A DNA stretch of 64,000 bases from Agarivorans litoreus (lineage in GTDB: Bacteria; Pseudomonadota; Gammaproteobacteria; Enterobacterales; Celerinatantimonadaceae): contig NZ_BLPI01000001.1 in the NCBI RefSeq assembly GCF_019649015.1, positions 3,467,001-3,531,000 of the forward strand, in the 5' to 3' direction. The translations under genes and the position numbers were made by a program. The first letter of the stretch is position 1, and every line of letters begins with the position of its first letter. Positions 28,300 through 37,311 of this stretch are shown piece by piece. Below the pieces are notes generated by a model. That model had not been told where the DNA came from. It saw only the letters and a program-made list of their open reading frames with translations, and made no database searches.

Positions 28300-30543
28300 A
28301 TGCAAGCAAACGCTAACCCCTTCGAGGAGTCTAAGTTTAATCAAACCCTGTTAGTTGATGCTTTTGGTCAGTCTTATATGTTTTTACCAAGACACGCAGG
28401 TCACACAGAAAACCAAGGTGAACTCGTTAATCACAGCATCGATATTTATTGGGCGCAGTCTTTACTGCAAAACCATAGCCCTATGTGGGGTTATCAGTTC
28501 GACTTAAACAAACTTTACTTTCACGTGTCTGGCGATTACATGGCTAGCCACAAAAGCGAGCAGCAGAAAATTGCTTGGCTTAGTAATGGCATTGTGAGCG
28601 GTGAGGTAAAGGTTCTTAAAGGCAAAAACTTAGCGCCGCCACCGCCTTCTAATATCGAAGGCGGCATGCCTGTTGCCACTTTGCCAGAGAGTGTTGTTAC
28701 TCGTGCCAAACCTGCTCAAGCGCCCTTAGGCCATGGTGGTCAATCTAGTGAAGACATTCGTGAAGCCTTAGATTTGTATTGCGCACTACCAGATGGCTCA
28801 CCTGCGGCTAACTTGCCTTACAAAGCAAGCTTAGCAGACGGCACAGTATTAAAAGGCACGTTAGATGCCAATGGTTTAGCGCATCTACCTAACCTTAAAC
28901 CCAATAATGTTGATGTTGAATTTGGCGAGCAAGTCGATGACGCCGCTATTGCTGCTACTCGAGCTGAGATTGCTGGAGTGCTTAACAGCATCATTGCTGC
29001 CGAGCGAGCAGAGGGCGCTAAAATCGCGGCCGAATATGGTGAGCTAAATTCGCTTCAAAAAGGCGCATCGAGTATTGGCTCTTTATTAACTGGGGCTGGT
29101 GGTGCGCTTGGTGACGCGGCTGAATTTACCTATAACCTTATAGAGCTTGGCTCTGCGCAAGGGCAGCTTAAACGAGCTTTAAACGCTGGCTGGGATGCCT
29201 ACAACGTTGATGACGATAAAGGCTGGACAGAAAGCTTTGCCAGTAATTGGCGTGCAGAGCAACACCGAACTTATGTAAGAGCACTAGGCTTTGACCCCGC
29301 CTCTATTACCAAAGAAAACCTCACCGAGGCTTATGAAGTTGCTAGTTTTATTAGCGATGACGATGAAACCCAAACGGCCTTACTGCAATTTGTAAAAGAC
29401 TTCGCCGACGCACAGCATCATACCGAACTTACCGAAATGGGCGGCGCTGCCATATTTGATATTGTGCTTGGCGCAGTTCTAGTCGCCCTTACTGGAGGTG
29501 CAGGTACCGCCGCAGTAGCGGCTAACAAGGTGCGCCATTTAGATAAACTCGGTGGCTTGTTCAAAACTCTCGCTAAACAGCTTAAAAAGAAAGCCCAATT
29601 TAAAACTAAATCGGGCCGAACTGGCGGCAAAGTAGAGCAGCAGATTACTAAACCTGCGGGGGCACAAGTGCCTACCGATGCAGGTAAACAAAAGCCAAGC
29701 AATGTCCCAAACCATCAACGCAAACGTGTGAACCCAAGTTCTTTTGCTGAAGCTGAAAACTTATTGAACGACTCAAGAGCCAAGGTTATTGATAACGGTG
29801 GTTATACACCTAAATATACTCAAGCCGAGTTATTGGAGATAGCCAAAGCGGGTAATATTGATGACAAGTATATTGTAAGGGTTTTGGAGACAAAATATGC
29901 AGGGCCTGATGGATACTTAGGCCAATACGATGGTAAAAAAGTTAAGTATTGGTCCACAACTTTTGACCAGCTAGAAGATAGGGATACCGACCCAAGGCTA
30001 GTGACTGCCGGAGTGGGTATACCTTATGACCCTAAGGCAAGTTATACCTTAGCCATTATCGACAAAGCTAAAGCCACCGAGAAGGCCGGAAGCTACGCCA
30101 TGGTGCCGAACTATGACAATATGAAAAACTTTTCGAAGTCTGAGTTGGCAGACCGAATTCCCCATCCAGAGCTACTTGATGAAATAATGACGCCAGAGTT
30201 CAGTGCGAAGTTTAATAAAGATGTTACTGCGCTAAATCAAGTTAAAGAGCATGGCGTATGGGACAAGGAGCTACAGAACTTAATGTTTAAAGACGGTAAT
30301 TTTAGCGAATATGACAAAAAACTGTTTGAGAACCGTTTAGCTTTATATAAAGAGGCAGGAGCCAATGAACATTGGCTAGGTAACGGTCTTACCAAAAATA
30401 TGAATAACCCTAATGGCAATACCCCACACGGTATATTAGAAACCTTTTCGTACGATAAAAATCCCGATACCTTTAGTACCATGCAAAATAATGGCACCGT
30501 ACAGTTGGTAGAACTTAGCGAAATTCCTGGATTACAATTATGA
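28300..30543 (+). CDS. Polymorphic toxin, probable type VI secretion-type effector
   Basis: 747 aa without a signal peptide. The N-terminal 130 residues are unrecognised and end in a proline run (KNLAPPPPSN). At about 160-210 is a beta-sandwich segment (PDGSPAANLPYKASLADG ... GTLDANGLAHLPNL) of the kind found in VgrG/PAAR-linked effectors. About 383-410 is a glycine/alanine-rich hydrophobic segment (VLGAVLVALTGGAGTAAVA) typical before effector domains. A basic linker (about 425-490) leads to a C-terminal domain (about 510-747) with YIVRVLE and VKYWSTTFDQLED, which faintly recalls ADP-ribosyltransferase R and STS motifs. The next gene overlaps by 4 bp, as toxin-immunity pairs do. No secretion genes are in the window. 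Ribosome binding site GAGAGG. Confidence 0.72.
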   Translation: MQANANPFEESKFNQTLLVDAFGQSYMFLPRHAGHTENQGELVNHSIDIYWAQSLLQNHSPMWGYQFDLNKLYFHVSGDYMASHKSEQQKIAWLSNGIVSGEVKVLKGKNLAPPPPSNIEGGMPVATLPESVVTRAKPAQAPLGHGGQSSEDIREALDLYCALPDGSPAANLPYKASLADGTVLKGTLDANGLAHLPNLKPNNVDVEFGEQVDDAAIAATRAEIAGVLNSIIAAERAEGAKIAAEYGELNSLQKGASSIGSLLTGAGGALGDAAEFTYNLIELGSAQGQLKRALNAGWDAYNVDDDKGWTESFASNWRAEQHRTYVRALGFDPASITKENLTEAYEVASFISDDDETQTALLQFVKDFADAQHHTELTEMGGAAIFDIVLGAVLVALTGGAGTAAVAANKVRHLDKLGGLFKTLAKQLKKKAQFKTKSGRTGGKVEQQITKPAGAQVPTDAGKQKPSNVPNHQRKRVNPSSFAEAENLLNDSRAKVIDNGGYTPKYTQAELLEIAKAGNIDDKYIVRVLETKYAGPDGYLGQYDGKKVKYWSTTFDQLEDRDTDPRLVTAGVGIPYDPKASYTLAIIDKAKATEKAGSYAMVPNYDNMKNFSKSELADRIPHPELLDEIMTPEFSAKFNKDVTALNQVKEHGVWDKELQNLMFKDGNFSEYDKKLFENRLALYKEAGANEHWLGNGLTKNMNNPNGNTPHGILETFSYDKNPDTFSTMQNNGTVQLVELSEIPGLQL

Positions 30544-31115
30544 ACAAACCTCCCGTATTTGATGCATCTACTTTTGTGCCAGTGCCTCGCAAGCCAGAAT
30601 GGCCCGTATACCAGCCGGAAAACTTACCTAGCGCTTGGAAAAAAATTGCCGAGATTACTGATGTTAGGTTTAAAGATACGGTTCGAGATTGGCAGCTTTT
30701 CTTTGATGGGGCTATGTTAATTATTTATTATTGGAATGATGGTATTAGCCCTTTTAGTGGTGAACCATATCGCTATGTAGAGCAATATGAATTCCCCATT
30801 GGCGCAGCCGCATGGTTTGTAGAGAACCTACCGCGCTTTTTTAATACTGGTGACCCCTCTAAGCCACAAACATCAAAGGGCTTTCATCATTACGACCGCA
30901 CCGGTAGTGGCGGCGAAGGTTTAGGGATATCTAGACTCATCCACTCTATAGGTAAAGATATTCCTGGCTACAGCTTAGATAACCTTAGTCGTTGTGGTCA
31001 CCCAGACATGGACTTATGCCAAAGCTTTGAGATGAGTGATGATTTCTTATTTAATCAAGGAATGCTAGAGCTGTTTAAAGACATCGCTAAGCGTCATGCC
31101 GCAGGGACGCTTTAA
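30540..31115 (+). CDS. Probable immunity protein for the upstream toxin
   Basis: 191 aa, soluble, starts inside the toxin stop codon (ATGA overlap), so translation is coupled. It is aromatic- and acid-rich, with segments DWQLFFDGAMLIIYYWNDG and FPIGAAAWFVENL. No known family comes to mind. Assignment as immunity protein is by position, size and lack of a signal peptide (a cytoplasmic toxin target is therefore likely). Confidence 0.65.
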   Translation: MNKPPVFDASTFVPVPRKPEWPVYQPENLPSAWKKIAEITDVRFKDTVRDWQLFFDGAMLIIYYWNDGISPFSGEPYRYVEQYEFPIGAAAWFVENLPRFFNTGDPSKPQTSKGFHHYDRTGSGGEGLGISRLIHSIGKDIPGYSLDNLSRCGHPDMDLCQSFEMSDDFLFNQGMLELFKDIAKRHAAGTL

Positions 31116-31351
31116 ATCAGATAAAAGAGTCGGAAAACAAATTCTGGCTCTTTCTTTTTAAGAATGCCCTGTAACATTGCTAATTAGCACTTTCCCATAC
31201 TTACGCTAATCCGAAGCACCTTTGAATAAGCGAATGCGCTAGCGCATTTCTGTCCAAAAACGCTCTAGTATCAACATTTTCCTTAGCTGAATTTGCTCGA
31301 ACCCTGACAATCAGAGCCAGTGATTTAGCTACAGCATTTAACCATTAGCAA

Positions 31352-32236
31352 TTAGATTGCTAAAGTACGCCAAACGTTTTGGTCTGACTTTAGTTCTGTT
31401 TCCATAAAGTCAAAAAAGGCTTTTACCTTGGCCGAGTTTTCTAGATCTATGTGTGTCATCATCCATAATCCAGTTTGTTTGTGCTCTACATTCAAGTCCA
31501 CTCTTTGCAGTTTCTCTGAAGATTCACCAACAAAACAAGGCAGGTAGGCTAAGCCAATATGCTGCTCGGCGGCCATAAGAAGCGGCTCGAATGAATCAGC
31601 TTTAAGCACCACTTGCTCCTCAGGAATGAATGTTGAAATTAAGTGAGAGGCGCTGCCTTGGTTCATCTCTAACCAATGCGCAGATCGTAAAGGATGTTTC
31701 CCCTTCAAGCTGGATATGTATTTTGGCGTTCCATAAACGCCAAAAGCCATTTCACACAACTTAATGCCTTTAAGATTTTCTGGCAGAGATTGAGTTGGGC
31801 GAATCGCTACATCAGCCTCTAAGTTGGAAAGCTCCAAACGACGAGGTGTTACATTAAGTTCTAACTGGATCCGCGGGTAAAGCCGATGAAATACAGCCAA
31901 GTGCTTGGCTAAAACAAAGCGCAATAGCGAGTCGGTGGTTGTTAAGCGTAGCGTCCCTTCCAGCTTCATTTCTTGGCCGAACATTCTTCGCTCTAAGCTT
32001 TTAACGGTTGATTCGATAGACAATGCAGAGTCAAGTAACTGGCGACCTTCCACTGTTAATTTATAGCCTGTTGGCAGCTTATGAAAAACCCGCAGCTTAT
32101 GACGATATTCAAAGGCATTTAGTCGGCGTAATACTGTGCTGTGATTTACACCTAGTGACCTTGCCGCGGCCGATAAAGAGCCTTCATTGGCAACGGCTAA
32201 TACATATTGTAAGTCGGCCCATCTAATACTGTGCAT
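31352..32236 (-). CDS. LysR-family transcriptional regulator
   Basis: 294 aa. The N-terminal winged helix-turn-helix is clear (LQYVLAVANEGSLSAAARSLGVNHSTVLRRLNAFE), followed by a substrate-binding effector domain with the usual RLTTTDSLLRFVLAKHL and VDVAIRPTQ-type segments. It is transcribed away from the SnoaL-like gene with 98 bp between, the classic arrangement in which a LysR protein controls its divergent neighbour. Ligand unknown. Confidence 0.92.
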   Translation of the reverse strand: MHSIRWADLQYVLAVANEGSLSAAARSLGVNHSTVLRRLNAFEYRHKLRVFHKLPTGYKLTVEGRQLLDSALSIESTVKSLERRMFGQEMKLEGTLRLTTTDSLLRFVLAKHLAVFHRLYPRIQLELNVTPRRLELSNLEADVAIRPTQSLPENLKGIKLCEMAFGVYGTPKYISSLKGKHPLRSAHWLEMNQGSASHLISTFIPEEQVVLKADSFEPLLMAAEQHIGLAYLPCFVGESSEKLQRVDLNVEHKQTGLWMMTHIDLENSAKVKAFFDFMETELKSDQNVWRTLAI

Positions 32237-32334
32237 TTTTGCATACCTAAAGTGCTTATTTGGTGAATTTATCTAAAAATTAGCACAGGTATAGTGATTG
32301 GACCAAGCAGCAAAAACTCATTCGGAGAAATACC

Positions 32335-32838
32335 ATGATTAAGAAAAATTCAATGCTAACGTTAATTGGCCTTATTGCTATGTTCCAGCTAAGCCCTGTG
32401 CACGCCGATTCTGATGCGGTGAAGCAGGTTGACTCAGCCAAAACGCTAGAGACAGCTCAGGCGTTTTTATGGGCGGCTGGCTCCGGTGATATGGAGAAGC
32501 TTGATTTGCTAATGAGCGATGATTTTGTTTGGCATAACGAAGGTGATTCCAATATTCCTTGGATTGGAAACTGGCAGGGTAAAGAAACGGTGTTTAACAG
32601 CTTTCTTCCTAAATTTGGTGCGGGTTTAAAGGTAACTAGTTGGACTACCGACTATAGCTTTGCCAATGGTGAGCAAGCGGTATTTATGGGCACTATGAGC
32701 GCCATTGCCAATGAATCGGGTATTGATACTGGCAAATTTAGTTGGGCAGTGCGTGTTCATGTTGTTGACGGAAAAGTAAAAAGTTGGAACTGGTTTGAAG
32801 ATAGCTATGCCGTATCTAAGGCTTACCACGTTAAATAA
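32335..32838 (+). CDS. Secreted SnoaL/NTF2-like protein
   Basis: 167 aa with a signal peptide (cleavage near SPVHA-DS). The mature part has the SnoaL/NTF2-like pattern: an alpha-helical start (AQAFLWAAGSGDMEKLDLLM), then DDFVWHNEG and a final VVDGKVKSWNWFEDSYAV sheet. Such folds bind small hydrophobic molecules or act as isomerases or cyclases. The substrate cannot be deduced. Probably controlled by the divergent LysR gene. Confidence 0.78.
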   Translation: MIKKNSMLTLIGLIAMFQLSPVHADSDAVKQVDSAKTLETAQAFLWAAGSGDMEKLDLLMSDDFVWHNEGDSNIPWIGNWQGKETVFNSFLPKFGAGLKVTSWTTDYSFANGEQAVFMGTMSAIANESGIDTGKFSWAVRVHVVDGKVKSWNWFEDSYAVSKAYHVK

Positions 32839-32929
32839 TAGATTGCTAGAATTAGGCAAAATGGTGAATACAGGCGGTTATTTTGCTTACTTAAAAAGCT
32901 AAAGCAAAAGGCTTAGCATCGCTGCTAAG

Positions 32930-34235
32930 GAGCCTGTCCTAAATTCTGTGTAACTGTCTAAACTTAAAGCCGTAATGGCTAAGGATAGGCACATGGATAA
33001 GAAAGCACTTGAAGCTTTTGCTATAGAAGCTGCAAAGGGAATCAAAACTCCCGATGATTTAACTGAATTCAGCCAGATGCTCAAAAAAATCACTGTTGAA
33101 GCGGCACTCAACGCTGAAATGGATGAGCATCTTGGTTATGAAAAACACAAACCTTCCAAGTCGAATAATACCCGCAATGGAAAGAGCACTAAGCGCGTAA
33201 AAACCGAAGACGGAGAGTTTGAGCTTGATACTCCTAGGGATCGCCTTGGCTCTTTTGACCCCAAGCTGGTCAAAAAACATCAAACACGATTTACCTCCAT
33301 GGATGACAAGATCTTGTGGCTCTATGCGCAAGGTATGAGTACGCGTGACATCGTGAATGCTTTCGATGAGTGGTACGGGGCCGAGATATCACCCAGCCTA
33401 GTTTCGCGTGTCACAAATGCGGTGATGGAGGAAATTGTGGAGTGGCAATCTAGACCACTCGATGCCATTTATCCTATCGTCTATCTCGACTGCATCGTGG
33501 TCAAAATCCGCCAAGACAAACGCATTATCAATAAATCTATCTTCCTTGCTTTGGGCATTAACACCGACGGCCAGAAAGAGTTAATGGGCATGTGGATAGC
33601 CGAAAACGAGGGTGCTAAGTTTTGGCTGAGTGTTCTAACTGAACTCAATCAACGTGGTGTTGAAGATATACTTATCGCCTGTGTAGATGGCCTGAAGGGC
33701 TTCCCTGATGCGATCAATACCGTCTTCCCCCAAACACATATCCAGCTTTGCATAGTCCATATGGTGCGAAACTCATTGAAGTATGTATCCTGGAAAGACT
33801 ACAAGGCGGTTACAGCCGACCTGAAGCGTGTGTATCGCTCAGCTACAGAAGATGAAGCTTTACTTGAGCTGGAGCGCTTTAGCGAAGTCTGGGATAGCCA
33901 GTATCCGCAAATCTCCAAATCTTGGCGCAATCACTGGCAGAACCTCAATACGCTCTTTAACTACCCTGAAGATATCCGTCGGGCCATTTACACCACCAAT
34001 GCGATTGAGTCTCTCAACAGCGTAATACGCAAGGCACTAAAGAAGCGGAAACTCTTCCCAAACGATGAGGCCGCAACCAAGATGGTGTACTTAGCAATCA
34101 AAGACGCCAGCAAGAAATGGACAATGCCCATTCAAAACTGGCGCCAAGCTATGAGTCGGTTTATTATCGAGTTCGAGGAACGTCTAGAAAAACACATTAA
34201 CTAGATGGCAGATACACAGAATCTGTTACAGCCTC
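32930..34235 (+). mobile_element. IS256-family insertion sequence, complete, 1306 bp
   Basis: The left end GAGCCTGTCCTAAATTCTGT and the inverted right end GAGGCTGTAACAGATTCTGT form imperfect terminal repeats of about 23 bp sharing CTGT and ATTCTGTGTA. One intact transposase gene fills the element, and an 8-bp duplication flanks it. It landed in the gap between the SnoaL-like gene and the convergent VOC gene and breaks neither. Confidence 0.93.
32993..34204 (+). CDS. IS256-family transposase
   Basis: 403 aa; the start MDKKALEAFA is preceded by AAGGA, better than an ATG six codons upstream. The DDE residues are in IVYLDCIVVKI, ACVDGLKGFPDAI and TNAIESLNSVIRK, with the family segments HIQLCIVHMVRNS and TEDGEFELDTPRDR. 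The gene is unbroken and probably active. Confidence 0.94.
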   Translation: MDKKALEAFAIEAAKGIKTPDDLTEFSQMLKKITVEAALNAEMDEHLGYEKHKPSKSNNTRNGKSTKRVKTEDGEFELDTPRDRLGSFDPKLVKKHQTRFTSMDDKILWLYAQGMSTRDIVNAFDEWYGAEISPSLVSRVTNAVMEEIVEWQSRPLDAIYPIVYLDCIVVKIRQDKRIINKSIFLALGINTDGQKELMGMWIAENEGAKFWLSVLTELNQRGVEDILIACVDGLKGFPDAINTVFPQTHIQLCIVHMVRNSLKYVSWKDYKAVTADLKRVYRSATEDEALLELERFSEVWDSQYPQISKSWRNHWQNLNTLFNYPEDIRRAIYTTNAIESLNSVIRKALKKRKLFPNDEAATKMVYLAIKDASKKWTMPIQNWRQAMSRFIIEFEERLEKHIN

Positions 34236-34273
34236 CTGCTAAGCCTTTTATGATAGCTATATTATGGTATTAC

Positions 34274-34759
34274 TTACTCGTAATCAGAGGCATACGTGTC
34301 TTCGTAAGTGTGCGAGTAAAGTTCGAACAAGTTGCCAAATGGGTCTTCTAAATAAACCATTTTAGCTGGTTTACTGTCATCTTCTGGGTGGTAGCGCATA
34401 ATGTCCATGCGTACTTTACCGCCGTACTGCTCCGTGCGTTCAATGGCGCCTGCAAAGTCATCGGTTTGTAAACAGAAGTGGAAGATGCCCAAGCAAGAGA
34501 AATCTACTTCGTGACGCTCTGCGCGCTCTTTCATTTCAAACATTTCTACGCCAATACCGTCTGAGGTCACAAGGTGAGCAATGTTAAAACCTTTGAAGCC
34601 TTCGCCAAATACTGCAATACACATTCTGCCAATAGCAGTTTCGCGCTCTTCAATCACTTTAGTGTTGTCCATAACAATTTTTAGGCCAAGCGCTTTGGTG
34701 TAAAACTCAACTGCTTTATCCATGTCGCCAACCATGATGCCTACATGATTCATTTTCAT
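34274..34759 (-). CDS. VOC-superfamily (glyoxalase-like) metalloprotein
   Basis: 161 aa with two beta-alpha-beta-beta-beta modules. Likely metal ligands are His5 (MKMNHVGIMVGDMD), a central His/Glu in CLGIFHFCLQTDDF and the Glu in PFGNLFELYSH. Motifs VGDMDKAVEFYTKALGL and YLEDPFGNLFEL are typical of glyoxalase/dioxygenase-like proteins. Substrate unknown; lactoylglutathione lyase is possible but not shown. Convergent with the IS and SnoaL-like gene. Confidence 0.85.
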   Translation of the reverse strand: MKMNHVGIMVGDMDKAVEFYTKALGLKIVMDNTKVIEERETAIGRMCIAVFGEGFKGFNIAHLVTSDGIGVEMFEMKERAERHEVDFSCLGIFHFCLQTDDFAGAIERTEQYGGKVRMDIMRYHPEDDSKPAKMVYLEDPFGNLFELYSHTYEDTYASDYE

Positions 34760-35287
34760 AATTCTTCTCCAAACCTTAATTTGTAAACTGTTGCGTTGTT
34801 TTGCTTCGATGGAGAAAGTATATGTAGCTTGGTTGATTTTATGAAATTATTAAAAATTATTAATTTAATAATTATTTGTTATCGAAAGGCTTGGGAGTGC
34901 TGAGGTGACGGTTATACCGTTTAGCTCAGAAAAGTTTGCGAATCCCCCCCTTTCAAGATTACGATTATGTAGACCCCAGAGGATTAAATCTTTGCATGCT
35001 TAAAGTTAATTACTATCGTTTATCACCTTCTGCATGAATTATTACTTAAATACTTTCTTATTCGTTCGTGAACTTACAAGTATGTCTAGTTCTAAAGTGA
35101 GTGTTGTTGACTCCAACAAAATGGTGGTTGTGTGTGAAACATCCTATTGTTTTAAGGCTATTTATTAATTTGAAGAAAACGGTGTTTTTCCTTTTTTTAT
35201 GTAGGGATAATCATAGTATTTATAATTAAAATATCTAAACTTAACTATGGTAATAGCCTTATAAAGTCATAGCTAGGAGTGTAACAA
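34760..35287. other. Intergenic region upstream of the chemoreceptor
   Basis: 528 bp, strongly AT-rich, with a run of seven C at about 34946. No gene seen. It holds the VOC promoter (leftward) and a sigma-28-like promoter for the chemoreceptor (35236-35263). Confidence 0.55.
35236..35263 (+). promoter_or_regulatory. Possible sigma-28 (FliA) promoter of the chemoreceptor gene
   Basis: TAAACTTA, then 12 bp, then GCCTTATA, against the FliA consensus TAAAGTTT-N11-GCCGATAA; spacing is one longer than ideal. It lies 25 bp before the start codon of a chemotaxis gene, where such a promoter is expected. Confidence 0.45.
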
Positions 35288-37231
35288 ATGGCAGGGAAAG
35301 AGCGCACTTTTGCAGAGGGAGCTACGCTAGTGTCCGTCACAGACCTACAAGGGGTGATTAAATATTGCAATAAAGATTTCATTGAAGTAAGTGGCTACAC
35401 CGAACAAGAGTTAGTTGATTCAAATCATAATCTTGTTCGTCATAAAGACATGCCAAAAGCTGCTTTTGCCGATTTATGGACTACCATAAAAGCTGATAAG
35501 CCTTGGCAGGGCTTGGTAAAAAATAGATGCAAAAATGGGGATTATTACTGGGTCGATGCTTATGTTACCCCTGTGTTCGAAGCTGGTAAAAAAGTGGGTT
35601 ACCAATCGATTCGTAGTTGCCCGTCGAGAAAACAAATCGAAACTGCTCAATCTCTCTATGTGGAGTTATTACAGAATCCACAACGGACTTTCCCCTCGCC
35701 AACCTTAATTGATCGTATGCAATTAAGCACTAAAGTAAATAGCTTAATTGGCTTAGCATTTATTTCTTTTTTAGTTACTCAATTCACTGCTGGCCATTTA
35801 TTTAGCAGCGAATTGTTCGATGTTGTTACAAATGTATGGATAAGTATACTTTTTACTGGTTTGTTTTATTTGTTTAATCGAGATGTAGTGATGCGTATTG
35901 CGCGCTTAAACACCATTATTAAACGTGTATCGGAAGGCGATCTAACAGAAAATATTCAGATCTTGAAAAGAGATGAACTTGGCGAAGCGGTAATGTCTAC
36001 TAAGATGCTGCAAGGTAGGCTCAAAGCCATTATTGGGCGGTTTACTGAGTCATCACAAGATTTAGTAGTCGCAACCGATGTGTTGTCTGAAACCAGCTAT
36101 ATGACCAAAAATAGTATGACTCGTCAGCACTCCGAGACAGAGTTAGTGGCTACTGCGATGAATGAAATGAGCGCTACCGTTGCAGAAGTCGCTGAAAATA
36201 CCGCACGAAATGCGGAACTTGCGTCCTTTGCTGATAATGCAGCTAATAGTGGCAAACAAATGGTGAGTGAAACTCGGGAGACCATTCTTGAGCTGTCAGC
36301 AGATGTGAGTAAAGTTGCCGATTCAATAAATGTATTAGCCCAAGAGTGTCAACAAATACGTGACATTACAGATTCTATCAGTGGTATTGCTGACCAAACT
36401 AACTTGCTGGCACTAAATGCAGCTATTGAAGCGGCTCGAGCGGGAGAGCAGGGCCGCGGGTTTGCAGTAGTAGCGGATGAAGTCCGAGTTTTATCATCTA
36501 GAACTCAGCAATCCACTGTCGAAATAAATTCGATGATTGAACGTTTACAAACGGGTAGCAGTAACGCGGTAGTTGCAATGGAGAAGGGTTTAGAGAAAGT
36601 GAACCAGTCCGTTAGGCAAATCCAAGGAACCGAGGATGCATTTACCGAAATTGTTACTTCAGTCGCTGATGTGAACGACATGAATATGCAAATTGCGACT
36701 GCTGCTGAAGAGCAGTCGAAAGTTACAGAAGAAATGAATAAGAATGTTACTTCGATAAGTGTTCAATCTTATAAGACTGCAGATAATATTGTGCAGCTTG
36801 AATCTAAGATCGAGCAATTAACTAAAATGTCGACTTCACTAAAACTGCAGTTGAACCAATATAATCTAGGAGAACCCGCCAGCCATTTCGACTTTGATAT
36901 GGCGCGAAATGCCCATCTAGCATGGAAAATTAAAGTGAGAGACTTCTTGAAGGGTGATGTATCTGCGATTACCAAGCAGCAAGCTTGTTCACATAAAGAA
37001 TGTGCATTAGGTCGTTGGTATTACAGTGATGGAGCGAAGCAATATAAGCAATTAAGTTATTTTAAACAAATAGAAGCTCCGCATGCACGGCTGCATCAAA
37101 TTGTAAAAGAGATCCTAGAATTACATGACAACAATGAGCTTGAAAAAGCTGACGAGCTATATCAAGAGCTAGGGCCGCTCTCCGAGAACATCGTAGAATT
37201 ACTGAATAAAACGGAAAAGTCAGTAAAATAG
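35288..37231 (+). CDS. Aer-like chemoreceptor with PAS, MCP and CZB domains
   Basis: 647 aa. An N-terminal PAS domain (about 10-120; VTDLQGVIKYCNKDFIEVSGYTEQEL) resembles the redox/oxygen sensor Aer. Two hydrophobic segments (about 152-200) follow, then a HAMP domain, a methyl-accepting signalling domain with the hairpin tip DQTNLLALNAAIEAARAGEQ, and a C-terminal chemoreceptor zinc-binding (CZB) domain (about 535-640) with AHLAWK, CALGRWYYSDG and APHARLHQI carrying the expected His/Cys zinc ligands. It thus may combine energy taxis with zinc or hypochlorite sensing. A terminator follows. Confidence 0.93.
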   Translation: MAGKERTFAEGATLVSVTDLQGVIKYCNKDFIEVSGYTEQELVDSNHNLVRHKDMPKAAFADLWTTIKADKPWQGLVKNRCKNGDYYWVDAYVTPVFEAGKKVGYQSIRSCPSRKQIETAQSLYVELLQNPQRTFPSPTLIDRMQLSTKVNSLIGLAFISFLVTQFTAGHLFSSELFDVVTNVWISILFTGLFYLFNRDVVMRIARLNTIIKRVSEGDLTENIQILKRDELGEAVMSTKMLQGRLKAIIGRFTESSQDLVVATDVLSETSYMTKNSMTRQHSETELVATAMNEMSATVAEVAENTARNAELASFADNAANSGKQMVSETRETILELSADVSKVADSINVLAQECQQIRDITDSISGIADQTNLLALNAAIEAARAGEQGRGFAVVADEVRVLSSRTQQSTVEINSMIERLQTGSSNAVVAMEKGLEKVNQSVRQIQGTEDAFTEIVTSVADVNDMNMQIATAAEEQSKVTEEMNKNVTSISVQSYKTADNIVQLESKIEQLTKMSTSLKLQLNQYNLGEPASHFDFDMARNAHLAWKIKVRDFLKGDVSAITKQQACSHKECALGRWYYSDGAKQYKQLSYFKQIEAPHARLHQIVKEILELHDNNELEKADELYQELGPLSENIVELLNKTEKSVK

Positions 37232-37262
37232 TCACAAAATTATTGGCGTAATGCCGGCAAAC

Positions 37263-37290
37263 AAAAAAGGGAGCTTAAGCTCCCTTTTTT
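37263..37290. terminator. Bidirectional terminator between chemoreceptor and ABC operon
   Basis: AAAAAAGGGAGCTT/AAGCTCCCTTTTTT is a perfect palindrome with A and T runs on either side, serving both convergent transcripts. Confidence 0.9.
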
Positions 37291-37311
37291 GTCGTGTAAT
37301 TCAAGGTTTCG

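Larger units (their letters stand above)
32922..34243. repeat. 8-bp target-site duplication flanking the IS256-family element
   Basis: CTGCTAAG occurs at 32922-32929 directly before the left end and at 34236-34243 directly after the right end. An exact 8-bp duplication is expected of the IS256 family and indicates a recent single insertion with no later rearrangement. Confidence 0.9.
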
